The position numbers and the translations under genes were made by a program. 64,000 bases of DNA from Erigeron canadensis (Eukaryota > Streptophyta > Magnoliopsida > Asterales > Asteraceae), in assembly GCF_010389155.1 (NCBI RefSeq), contig NC_057764.1, positions 44,276,275 to 44,340,274 of the forward strand, written 5' to 3'. Positions 1 through 9,897 of this stretch are shown here, piece by piece (the first letter of the stretch is position 1; each line of letters opens with the position of its first letter). The notes under the pieces are model-generated. The model did no database searches, was not told the origin of the DNA, and worked only from the letters and a program-made list of their open reading frames with translations.

Positions 1-385
1 ATTATCAATCAATGAATTTTATATTGTGCTATGTATTTTTTCAGTATTGAACAACGTGAATTGGCCGTTGATATTGGCTTACTTTGTTTATTTACCCCCA
101 CCTTTTTGCTTTCCATCCAATATTTTGTATCCACGTTATATCCAGCTTTTTAGTATAATACTAGAAATAAATACTCGCGCGTAGTCACGGAGCTTTTATA
201 GTAACGTCGTGGACAATGATTCATTAAGCTTAAACACGTTGCCGCAGATTATATTACACACCTTGCGGCGAGACTCAAGTAGATTATCTATTCAGATGAC
301 AATGTTTTGGTACAAATTTGATAAAGTCACCAACAAACATTTATTTGACATTGTAACAATAAAGCATTTTATTGATAGGCTAAAA

Positions 386-590
386 TGTAAAAGATAAAAA
401 CTTTAGGGGGTTAAAAGGTAAAGACGTAAAAGTTGATGGGCTAAACTGTAAAAGAAAAAAACTCTGGGGGTTAAAAAGTAAAGAGAAAACTTTAGGGAGT
501 TAAAATGTAAATTAATAGTAAAAGGTGATGGGCTTAAATGTAAAAGGTAAAATCTTTAGGGGGTTAAAAGGTAAAGAGTTCAAAGTTGCA
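386..590. repeat. Imperfect tandem repeat with a TTTAGGGGGTTAAAAGGTAAAG core
   Basis: About four diverged units recur in 200 bp. Each carries a version of CTTTAGGGGGTTAAAAGGTAAAG followed by a GATGGGCTAAA-type spacer. Clear cores start near 400, 464, 490 and 556. Spacing is irregular (roughly 30 to 70 bp), so this is a decayed minisatellite or a piece of a repeat-rich transposon. No function is inferred. Confidence 0.6.
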
Positions 591-774
591 TACATGTATA
601 GTTGTACCATGTGCATAGAAACTTGTAAAAAACCACTTGATTTTTAGTATATATATAAATATCTTTTATTTATCAAATGAGTGGTATCAATATCACTTCC
701 CTTTTTATAATATCTTTAATTATGTGGGATGTCCTTTCAACTAACAATTAATGAGTTAATACTCAAGGACATAT

Positions 775-975
775 GAAGTCTTTCGATAAGGGTTTGACTT
801 GGGTCTATGCCCAGATTCAAGTCTAAGGACAGGGTTTACCCATATTAATCGTCGTGACTTCGAGCGGATTAATAGAAAGTTTTTCTTGATCCATCTAACG
901 CGAACCGGTTAAAAGAACGTATGTTAGACCTCTTGTTGTCGATTCGTGACACGAAGTTTCAAGTGAAAATCACCC
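775..975 (+). repeat. Degenerate SINE-like segment (shared with 49190-49395)
   Basis: The string GGTTTACCC-ATATTAATCGTCGTGAC (about 833-863) followed by GTTAGACCTCTTG (about 923) is matched at 49190-49395 by GTTTACCC-TTATTAATAGTCGTG and GCTAGACCTCTGACG in the same order and spacing. Repeats with this 3' half are common in plant genomes and are usually short retroposons. No intact promoter boxes or target duplication were found, so the SINE label is tentative. Confidence 0.4.
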
Positions 976-2184
976 TTCAAAAAAATAAAATAAAATTGCA
1001 ACACGCTTTTTTTACTCGTAATAAACACGTTTTTTTATTTATTTATTTATTTCTCACCAACCTTTCTTATATCAAATTTCTGTATATACATAATTAGTAA
1101 CTTATATATAATTAATATTAACTTAATAATAATATTAAATATTATATACAATCTGAACTATATATATAATCTAAATGAAAAAAAAAATAATCTAAATTAC
1201 AATATCCGAATTCTAAATAACACGGTATGAAATATGAACTACAATTCAAATTCTAGTTAACTCAATCCGTCTAATCCAACTCACATTTGAATCGTATGGA
1301 TCGATCATTTAAAAATTCCGATAAAAGTAACACCCCTGAATCAAATTGTGTATTTGTCATGTACAAAGGGCCAAATAATTTAGTACCTCCGATAACCTGA
1401 CGTTAGAATTCACTATCCAAATTTGGGAGAACCAAACGAAATGCATATTACTAAAATGCATATACAAAACTCAATTATGTACCCACATTTTCCATTTATT
1501 GATAAGGCAATAGAAAAGTTGACGGGCCTATATTTGTTGATAAGGTAATATATGTATACCACATTTTATTTTTGCCTTTTTGGTTGTTTATACAACAATT
1601 TTATTTTATTTTTCCTTCCCCTTCATAATGTACTATAGTAGGATGGAGCCGGAGCTAGAGCCAAAGTGGAGCAGGCTATTGAGATTTGAGAGTGAGTGGA
1701 GAATGAGAGTGGGAGAAGTAAGAACCCTCGGACTTGGAGGCTTTTATTATTCCGTAATTAATTTGTTGCGATTTTAAGTTAAAGTGATATGCAATTGGAA
1801 TATTGGATCATATGCAAGCCCATGACCCATGGTACATCTTCATTTACTAGATAACAAAAATGCATAGATGTACTTCGGGGACCTTTTATAGTATCTCTCG
1901 TTCAAAACACATATTTACGAAAGTTCAAAAATATATAGGTGTTTAAGAAAGGTAGTGCTTAGTCCATGAGGCTACCGTCTAAAACGATACATATGTCTAT
2001 AATCAATTCACATACGGAGTATAAATTAATCAACTCAAGTATCAATTTTATCTTTTTTCTTGTTTTATCTCCACTTTCAAGCTTGTCATGTATCTTGATA
2101 TTATAATTAAACATATTAAGGCTTTACAAATTTTTTCATCTGAATAATTTTATATTAATTCGTCTAAAAGAGATAAATCAAACA

Positions 2185-2193
2185 TAAATTTTC
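2185..2193. repeat. Target-site duplication of MULE-1 (left copy)
   Basis: TAAATTTTC, identical to 3688-3696 on the other side of the element. Confidence 0.85.
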
Positions 2194-3687
2194 AAGAAAA
2201 TTTCATTACATACCTCTGGGGTATGTCATATTATTAAGTTTCACCCCTCTCTTTTTTTTGTATCATTACTTACCCTTATGGTGATTTTTCGTATCATTAC
2301 ACACCCCTCACCCTAACGGACGTTTGTGATTCTCCGTTACCCCCCCTCACGTGCATACCACGTGAGGGTATTTTAGTCTTTTTCACTACAAAAATCTTCT
2401 TCCCTCCTTAAGTCAAAGTCCGGTTTCTTCTTCCTCTTCCCAACCCATTTCCTCCTAAGCAAATCTACCCAAAACAAATCTATATCTATACAAAAATGCA
2501 AGATATGTTGCAGATCTATATCATTATACATACATGAAATCCATCAATTTATCTACATCTTTGTATCTATATCCAATCTATATCAATATAAACACACGAT
2601 ATACCCATATATCAATATAGATGTGGATCCGGCAACAAATACACACAATACATCAATATACATACATCAATTTATCAATACACATATATCTCATCCCATG
2701 CAAAGGTTGGAGGGTCTTTTTCTACCATTTAGGTATTTATGTCATTTAGGTAGAAACTGGAAGCAGCTTCTCTACTTAGGTAGAGGTAAGGTCTGGCTAC
2801 ATCTTAACCTCCCTCATACACCGTCGAGGTATTGGGGCTCAAAACCTGCAGAAGGCGGCACTGAGCAGTTACTTACTTACTTACATATACCCCATCCCAA
2901 CAAAACCCACTAAAACCAATGACTCCCAAATCCGGTAGCGGTAAATCACGTCTACCAAGAACTACCGACTCCCAAATCCGGAAGCGGTAAATCACCGCAA
3001 TAGTTAGCTCCGGCAACGGCGGTGGTGGTGGGTGAACGGTTGAGATAAAAAAATTTTTATATATCTTCGGTTTGGGTATTGTACCCGAATGTGACATGGA
3101 TAAATTTTATTTCAACTTCTCAAGCAAATCATTGGTTAATAGCCCTATAGACCAGTCGCCGGAAAAAGACCAGTGCGTCGCCCTACAGACCACTCCGGCT
3201 GACCACCACAACCCCAAGCGAGCGCCTCCACCAGTTCTTGTTGAAGATGTTTGTTTTATTTTGTTGTACATCAGTTTTGGAAAACGTATACATAGCGAAT
3301 CATTGTTGATTGAAAGTGGGATTTGAAATGTGAAAATGGTTTCTCGATATCTATTTATGTATCAGTATACGTATATAAAAAAGAGATATAGAGAGAGAGA
3401 TCTGGGAGAGAGAGATGAACATATCTTATTTTTTTTTATGATATATAGATCTCTAGATATATAAATATATATAGAGATATAGAAAGAAAGAAAGATGGAT
3501 CTGGATTCAGTGTGTATAAAGACTATGAACTACTCCAGTATCATAGATCCGATGACGTTTTTATGCTTGAAGAGAATGTGTAATGATACGAAAAATCACC
3601 ATAAGGGTAAGTAATGATATAAAAAAAACGTGAGGGGTGAAACTTAATAATATGACGTACCCCAGGGGTATGTAATGAAATTTTCTC
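2194..3687. mobile_element. Non-autonomous Mutator-like element (MULE-1), 1494 bp
   Basis: Terminal inverted repeats of about 115 bp begin AAGAAAATTTCATTACATAC on the left and, read inward from the right, GAGAAAATTTCATTACATAC. They match, with few differences, until about 2309. The element is flanked by a perfect 9-bp target duplication, TAAATTTTC, at 2185-2193 and 3688-3696. Long TIRs plus a 9-bp duplication are diagnostic of Mutator-type transposons. No transposase is present. The interior has a SINE fragment (2692-2888), a pair of repeats containing ACTCCCAAATCCGG (about 2920 and 2969) and a GC-richer stretch (about 3000-3250) that could be captured host sequence. A subterminal CACGTG...CACGTGAGGGTAT motif (about 2348-2370) recurs in MULE-2. 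Confidence 0.88.
2692..2888 (+). mobile_element. 5'-truncated tRNA-type SINE nested in MULE-1
   Basis: The segment from CATCCCATGCAAAGGTTGGAG through the CACCGTCGAGGTATTGGGG block to GAGCAGTTACTTACTTACTTAC matches the minus strand of the complete SINE at 23410-23650, but lacks its promoter-bearing 5' part. It ends in a short TTAC repeat tail. Its position inside MULE-1 implies it arrived after, or was carried within, that transposon. Confidence 0.7.
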
Positions 3688-3696
3688 TAAATTTTC

Positions 3697-4667
3697 TATA
3701 TCTACCTTCTACTAATTCCGTCACTTTGATGTTCGTTGGGTTGTTTTTGGTTTTTGATCTGGGTAGATTTTACCTTCTAAGGGTCTAGCCCAAAAAAATA
3801 TAATTGCCTAAAGCCCAAAATGTCTTTCAAATAGGACAAAACTCCACAATTGCAGTTTGCTTTATGTTTTGTAAAAGCCCAACTGAATATTTTCTTTCGT
3901 CCCAAGTCCCAACTACCAACGGAATTTTTCTTTCGTTCTTTTTTCTTTTTGGAAACTTTATGAATAGAAAAAATGAAGACACCTGTATCATCAGTATGAT
4001 TTCACTATTAAATTGCATGTAAACCATGAATTGGTGTGATATGTACTAACTTTGTGTTTCACATATCATTGCCTGAATGGTAGTCACCTTGTGTTTAATT
4101 ATAAACTCGGTGCGTTTGATTTACCTAATAATCTTACAAGAAATGAAATTTGTCAAAAAAAATTCGAGTTTGACATAATATTTTTTATATTTTGAAGATT
4201 TAAGTAAGAATGAAATTTCTTTTCCTACTCTCAAGGAATGAAGATTTCCTCACATGGCTAAATCTCTACATTCAACTGGATGAATTTCTCCATCTCTTTA
4301 CAAACAAACACGCTAAAAAATGAAATTGAATTTTAATTTCATCGAATTCGGATAAAATTTGTGAGCCAAACCCGAACTTAGAGCAAATGATCAATACAAC
4401 ATAGCAACACTAATCACGCTATCGATGCAATATATAAGTTCTGCTCAAACTTTCATGTATATTTTCGAAGATATACCATAAAAACAAAAGAATTTAAGAG
4501 AAATATTATCCAAAGCTTGAATCATCGAGCTTTCATTTTCGTATGCAAGTCTGTTATGTTTTCGGGATACATTGTTTATAAATTACTTATGAATCCTGCA
4601 TTCTTAAATAAACAAATTATTGCACTTCTAAAACGTACAACCCGTAACGAGGAAAAAGATCAGTTGA
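3697..4667. other. Intergenic, nothing recognised
   Basis: AT-rich sequence lying downstream of the OXS3-like gene, which reads leftward. Short frames at 3804-4022 and 4517-4747 lack supporting features; part of the second is antisense to the last OXS3 exon. The 3' untranslated region of the OXS3-like gene should lie just below 4668. Confidence 0.5.
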
Positions 4668-5625
4668 TTAGAAATTATGAGTTTGTACAGAAATTGTGTC
4701 AAGTAAAGCACCCATTTCTCCAAGTGAAGAAAATAAAGAAGTTCTAGCAATAGAAGATAAACAACTCTTCTTGTTTTTCACAATTGTGCGCTTGGCACTT
4801 AATGTTTGACTTTGACCAAGTAATTTTGTTGACCTTCTTGATCTATGATTTCCCTTCTTGGCTAGATCTTTAATGTTTGTCAAATTTGAAAGTGATCCAA
4901 ATGACTCAGATTTTCCTTGATAGTACTTTGACAAACCTCTCCTGCACGAATTATACAAGTAAATGATTAGTTAAAAGTAACGCGTAACTGTATTGTTTAG
5001 TTAACTTAAGAAAAGAAAAGAGAGGAGAGGGAAAAAAAGTTTTCCTTCCTGATCATCTAAAAAATGATAGAAAAACTCTTAAAACAAAAAACAACTAAAC
5101 TTCTCCTCTAATCCTTTCCACTACTTCCTTTTCTACACTTAAAATAAAACCTTAAAAATGCATTTTATAATTTTCTCCTCTTCACTCCTTTCCTCTCCAC
5201 CCTTAAAAAAACTAAACAATACAGAGTGACATTACACATTATCAAATATTTTGTATTTTGCTTTATCATGTCATTTGCATTATCACAAATTATACGTACA
5301 TATATTATTGTATGAGATGTCAGATGATCATATCTTACTTGATAGGCAATTGTGCCATGAGTTCAGATAACTCGTACAATGGACTATTATGAGACGACCA
5401 TCCTAAAGAAGATGAAATTGCATCGTCTACTTCCTCAGAGGAAGACGACCCTAAAGATTTGCATAGATCGCTTGAGCATTCTTCAACAAAATCTGACTGA
5501 TACTCATTAGTAATATCGTTTTTAACTTCACCAAAAACCCATTGAAACTGTCTAGTACTTTGGCCTTTGTTGCCTGAAATATGTCCCAAGTCTTGGAATA
5601 TTTGTTGCTCCTCAATCCTAGCCAT
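4668..5625 (-). CDS. OXIDATIVE STRESS 3 (OXS3)-like protein
   Basis: Two exons on the minus strand, 5625-5339 and 4941-4668, joined by a GTAAG donor and a TGCAG acceptor, give about 186 aa. The key sign is the block spanning the junction: MAQLPIK then RGLSKYYQGKSESF (about residues 97-110). This matches the conserved core of plant OXS3-family proteins. The N-terminal half is acidic and serine-rich, and the C-terminal half is basic. OXS3 proteins are small nuclear proteins linked to tolerance of heavy metals and oxidative stress through chromatin effects; that role is family knowledge. I chose ATG 5625 (MARIEEQQ). An in-frame ATG 12 codons upstream (5661) would add a hydrophobic, AT-rich leader and is less likely. 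The 397-bp intron carries a small inverted-repeat element (4988-5224). The frame is open throughout. Confidence 0.8.
4988..5224. mobile_element. MITE in the intron of the OXS3-like gene
   Basis: A 237-bp segment bounded by perfect 15-bp terminal inverted repeats, CTGTATTGTTTAGTT at the left and AACTAAACAATACAG at the right. The interior is AT-rich and non-coding, with a purine tract near the left end and a pyrimidine tract near the right. I could not fix a target duplication, so the superfamily is unassigned. Confidence 0.7.
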
Positions 5626-5645
5626 TTTTCTGATAATGATCAAAT

Positions 5646-5695
5646 ATATATAGATGAACAAGTAGAGACTAGAAAGGTATATGTATATAATGTTT
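5646..5695 (-). promoter_or_regulatory. Candidate TATA region of the OXS3-like gene
   Basis: On the minus strand, TATATATA-type strings lie at about 5646-5656 and 5679-5692, 20 to 65 bp above the chosen ATG. The farther one is the more plausible TATA box because it leaves room for a 5' leader. The transcription start is not visible from sequence alone. Confidence 0.35.
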
Positions 5696-5937
5696 AGAGT
5701 TATTTGCTATGATTTGGAAAAGGGTATTTGGAGATGTATGTATATATATATTAGTAACAATTAACATGGGTTGGTAAGGTGATGGATAAGGTCCATATAT
5801 TATTTTGGATACACCCATATCCGAGTCATCAAATATTCCACATCTAGCTAGGAACTGAATCATGTCACTTATCCTTGCAACTTAATTTGTTCCCAAGCAA
5901 AGACACCAGTTACACACATTAAAATGATTATAATATT

Positions 5938-6196
5938 GGGATTAATCATGGGAAGACCAACGTACTTTCCCATTTGTATACGGTTGCCCATTATATTTTT
6001 TTATTGATGAGGTTTACAAACATACTTTTCTTTTTTGTACACGGTTGACCAATATTACCGACTATCACAGGTAAACCGGTCAACTTTGGGTCAACCGTGT
6101 ACAAAAAAAAAGTATGTGGGTAAACCTCATCAATAAAAAGTATAATGGGCAACTGTGTACAAATGGAAAAGTACGTTGATCTTTTCGTGATTAATC
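5938..6196. mobile_element. Foldback MITE, copy 1
   Basis: A near-palindromic element of about 259 bp. The left arm begins GGGATTAATCATGGGAAGAC and continues through CCATTTGTATACGGTTGCCC. The right arm is its reverse complement, ending CGTGATTAATC. Arms are about 110 bp each and surround a short asymmetric core containing ACCGACTATCACAGGTAAAC. A second copy lies at 6656-6917 with the core inverted. No coding capacity. Confidence 0.8.
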
Positions 6197-6655
6197 AGAA
6201 AAAAATAAGTAGTGATGTATGGCTAAAAAAATATCTTATGGATGATCCCACATACTTAATACATGCGAATCTTTCTTAATAAAAAAGGATTAACAACCAA
6301 ATATTTAATACAAAACCCAAAATATAAAAATTTTGAACATTTTGACGTTGTATATGTTGCATATCATTGCAACCCAATAATAATGAATGTTGGTGTCCGA
6401 CCTCAAAACTTGTTTTTTCTTTGTAACGAGGTCTTAAGACCCGTTCGTTGTACATCCGAGATGAATTATATTATTTTCATTTTTAACGTGTGGTTTAAAA
6501 ATGATCTAAAATATTAGAACGATGTTGAGTTGTGTGTAAGAGTATAGTTATAATATGGACATAATTATGAAGATAGAATGTAAGGAAACAATTGACAATA
6601 TAATATATAGTTGTGTTGATTAAAAAGTACATGTTTACAAACGTTGATTAAAATT

Positions 6656-6917
6656 GGATTAATCACCAGAAGACCGGCGTACTTTCCCATTTGTACACGG
6701 TTGCCCATTATACTTTTTCATTGATAAGGTTTACCTACATACTTTTTTTTTTGTACACGATTGACCCAAAGTTGACCGGTTTACCTGTGATAGTCGGTAA
6801 TATTGGTCAACGGTGTAAAAAAAAGAAAAGTATGTGGGTAAACCTCATCAATAAAAAAGTATAATGGGCAACCGTGTACAAATAAGAAAGTACGTTAGTC
6901 TTCCCGTGATTAATCCC
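6656..6917. mobile_element. Foldback MITE, copy 2 (core inverted relative to copy 1)
   Basis: The same arms as copy 1 (GGATTAATCACCAGAAGACC at the left, CTTCCCGTGATTAATCCC at the right). The central core reads GTTTACCTGTGATAGTCGGT, the reverse complement of the copy 1 core. So the two copies sit in opposite orientation about 460 bp apart. The DNA between them (6197-6655) shows no gene. Confidence 0.8.
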
Positions 6918-9550
6918 TATAATATTATATTCTTTTATCTAAAATAGACTTGGCTATAGCTAAATACTTTAATGTGATTCGTATAAATGTAGTTGCCACA
7001 CGTACGTTACTACGTTAGTATAAAATTAGTTAAAATGAAGCAATGCTGGAGCCATTTTCTATTGGTAAGATATGTTGTAATAATATTTTAATTAAAGTTT
7101 CTTTTTTCTAATAGTATTAAATTCTGAGCCAATTGGAACCACAAGTTAAAATAATAGCGAGTATAACTTAACTAATTAAAATAAAACTGGATATTTTATG
7201 TGGCCAAAAGTTCATCCTTGTGGTTGCCTAGTCATTTGTTTCAATGATGATCAATGATAACTAAATGAAGTCATTACTTTTGACTTTCAATTTGGCCCAT
7301 TCTATATTGATAATAAAAAACACATAAACACTTTTCTAAATTATTACTTATTCAATATTTATTTTTACTACTTAATAAATATTATTAGATTTTTGTATTT
7401 TTAAAAAAGTTGCCAAAAAAATATATAACAAATGTTCTTAATTTGCCAAACACATCAAATTTCCTTCCCCCGCATTATTTTTTTTTCTCCCGCCCAATTT
7501 ACTTCGGAATTCTCAACCTAATTAATATGAAGATATAAAGCCCAATTAGTTTAACAGATATGGACGTGGTTTTGATATGGACTCTTTATCTTATACTTTA
7601 ATTTTAAAAAACATGTCCATATCTGTTGCTTCTTCCATACTACATACACACATACCAATACCACAACCCCATTCCATATCCACTTCTTTGCCCTGAAAGT
7701 CACAACCAACTGCTTAGTGCAGTACCAAAATTAAATTTATAAAGGGGCAAAGTTAAAAAATCTATAAAAAGAAAAAAATATATCCAAAAGGGTTAATTTA
7801 TAATACATAAAATCTATAACAAAATTTAGAAAATTCATACAAAATTTATATTTCAAAGAGGGAAGCTGCCACATGCAACTGTTATCACATATTTCTAATT
7901 AACATCGTTCATTGTCACTGCTACTCCTTCCATGGTTGCTCCTTTCCATGGACGGTACTAAAGGGGGGGCAAGGGGGTCCAATGCCCCCCTCTAAATTTA
8001 AATTTTGTCATGTATTTTTAAATTTTTCATAAATTTTTAAAAAATTTCTATAGGTTTTTAACATTTTGCCCCCTTTTAGATTTATTTTTCATTAAGTTTT
8101 ATAAGTTTGTCCCCTTTGGAATTTTTTCTTGGTACCGCCTCTGCTCCTTTCAATGATTAAATAATGGTTAATTTGCTATTGTTTTTCAAAAGCCATGAAA
8201 TATGTATTAACGATCACAATGTGATTTTTCTTATAATTTTTTTATATTTGTATACATAGTAGACTAGTATAGTATCCGCGCAAAACAACAGGGTAAATAT
8301 GTCCTGATTATTTTTTTTTAAATATTAGCCTAAAATTCTTTTTTAACCACTTTTCTAGAGAGAGCAAAATGACTATATGAGCAATGGTTTCCAGCTTTTG
8401 GTTGAGAGACAATGAAAAGTGGAGGAAAAAAAAGAGAGAAATCTGAAGAGAGGTTTTTGATTTAGGCTTATGTAAACTTGAGATGACACTTTTGTAGGCT
8501 ATAGCCTTTTAAAAGGGAATAAATGACTATATTATCTTTTTTGAATGAATGATTTTGATTGATAATGTTAAATTAGGATGTTCCAGGTTCCTAACTTAAC
8601 TTAAATTTAAAAATTCTTAAAATTCATAGGCAATGGTAGTGAAAATACTTTATATATGAGTTCAGATAAGGACACTCAGTTAAGGTTCAACATGAGATAA
8701 GTTTATCATGACCATATAGAGTCTCCACAATCCACATGCAGAGCAAATCACAAAGTAAAATATCAAATAAATCATCTGATACTTACATGCTAACATATTA
8801 TCAAAAAGTCATCAGCCAAATCTTGACTTTAAAATATCGCGTGATCTTCATTAGGTATTTAGGTTCTAACATCCCATCAAACTCGATCTGTTTATAAAAC
8901 ACCCTCCTACGTACACATTCTAGTTTATTTACTCGATCATTCCCTTCAAAAGACCACAACCTCCTACACAATTGGTTTAAAAAACTAATTAATTTTGAAA
9001 CCATCACCCATCATTCGAGTTTGCTTTGCCATCTTCATTAATACCCTCTTCTGATTCTTCAATGCTCCTAAACAAATAGATTCCGGATTTAGTACAAATG
9101 ATACGTAAATTTAAAGAAGTATATATCTAGAATGTTATTTGTAGCTTTCCCATGGAGAACACAATTTTTTTTTCTTGTGCTCGCATCATCCGGTAGGTCA
9201 TGATCCGAATAATTAGCATAGCTGAAAGTATTAGCCATGATGATCATATGTTGTTAGTATGTAATTAGGCAGGAGGAATCCATTGTAGTATGTAAGCGGG
9301 TAAATATTTCATGTTTTTAAAATGCCACTTACAACGGGGTACGAGAGGGAGGGGCCTTAACTTGTACATTACACTGGGAGTCCCTATACAAACAACAAAC
9401 CAAACACAATAAGTGAGTGTAGTTTCAACATATTATTGGATAACTCACACAGAGTCATAGCTACTTTTGATGATGCTTAAAAATTACTGTAATACATTGG
9501 GAAGTAAAATTGTATCGCGGTTCCTCTTCACGGAAGGAGATGGTAGACGT
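6918..9550. other. Intergenic AT-rich DNA
   Basis: No convincing gene. It contains a 13-bp inverted repeat (AACAGATATGGAC at 7552, GTCCATATCTGTT at about 7612) with a loop of about 47 bp, a hAT-type miniature element (about 7946-8142), a possible Helitron-like terminus near 8268-8300 (ACTAGT then a CCGCGC block, minus orientation, weak), and a doubtful small coding remnant at 9009-9235 discussed in the findings. Confidence 0.5.
7946..8142. mobile_element. hAT-type miniature element with 8-bp TSD
   Basis: A G-run/C-run rich insert (GGGGGGGCAAGGGGGTCC...TGCCCCCC near the left, TTTGTCCCCTTTGG near the right) is flanked by GCTCCTTT at 7938-7945 and 8143-8150, the 8-bp duplication typical of hAT elements. 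The termini share a GG(A)CGGTACYAA core: CATGGACGGTACTAA at the left and, read inward, AGAGGCGGTACCAAG at the right. About 197 bp, non-coding. Confidence 0.65.
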
Positions 9551-9610
9551 TGAACCTAATAAATACGAGTAATAAATTAATATTAAAGTCAACATGCGGG
9601 GGGTGTTTGG
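9551..9610 (+). repeat. Uninterrupted copy of the Helitron target sequence
   Basis: Reads GTTGAACCTAATAAA then TACGAGTAATAAATTAATATT then AAGTCAACATGCGGGGGG. The same two halves appear at 9883-9897 and 11556-11605, separated there by a 1.66-kb Helitron-type insert. This copy is therefore a natural empty site, from a diverged local duplication. Confidence 0.75.
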
Positions 9611-9897
9611 CACCTCTGACCAGCCCTGTTTTTTGTATAATGGGAAAATAAGAATGTTTACCAGAATAACTTGGAGGCGTTGGTATATATTTTTCTTCTT
9701 TACGAGATCGCTTTCCAAGTACTTAACCTAAGAAATAATAAATTAGTATACATACAAGGTGCCCTCATAGGCATTGTTGTTATGGAATGGGAAAATAAGA
9801 ATGTTTACGAGGGGGATTTTCCGGAGGCATTTGTTGTAGTTCTTCATGGAAGGGGATGTCATCAAGTAATTCCTTTAAACGTGTTGAACCTAATAAA

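Larger units (their letters stand above)
1..2184. other. AT-rich intergenic DNA, no gene seen
   Basis: No reading frame here has codon structure, splice sites or similarity that I recognise. The stretch holds a small imperfect tandem repeat (386-590) and a degenerate SINE-like segment (775-975), listed separately. The 65-codon frame at 1580-1777 has no supporting features. The right edge is the 9-bp target duplication of a Mutator-like element. Confidence 0.6.

Noticed and set aside
5626..5661. Upstream in-frame ATG for the OXS3-like gene
   Set aside because: It would add an AT-rich hydrophobic leader (FIYIYLIII) overlapping the presumed TATA/leader region; the family starts fit the MARIEEQQ start better.
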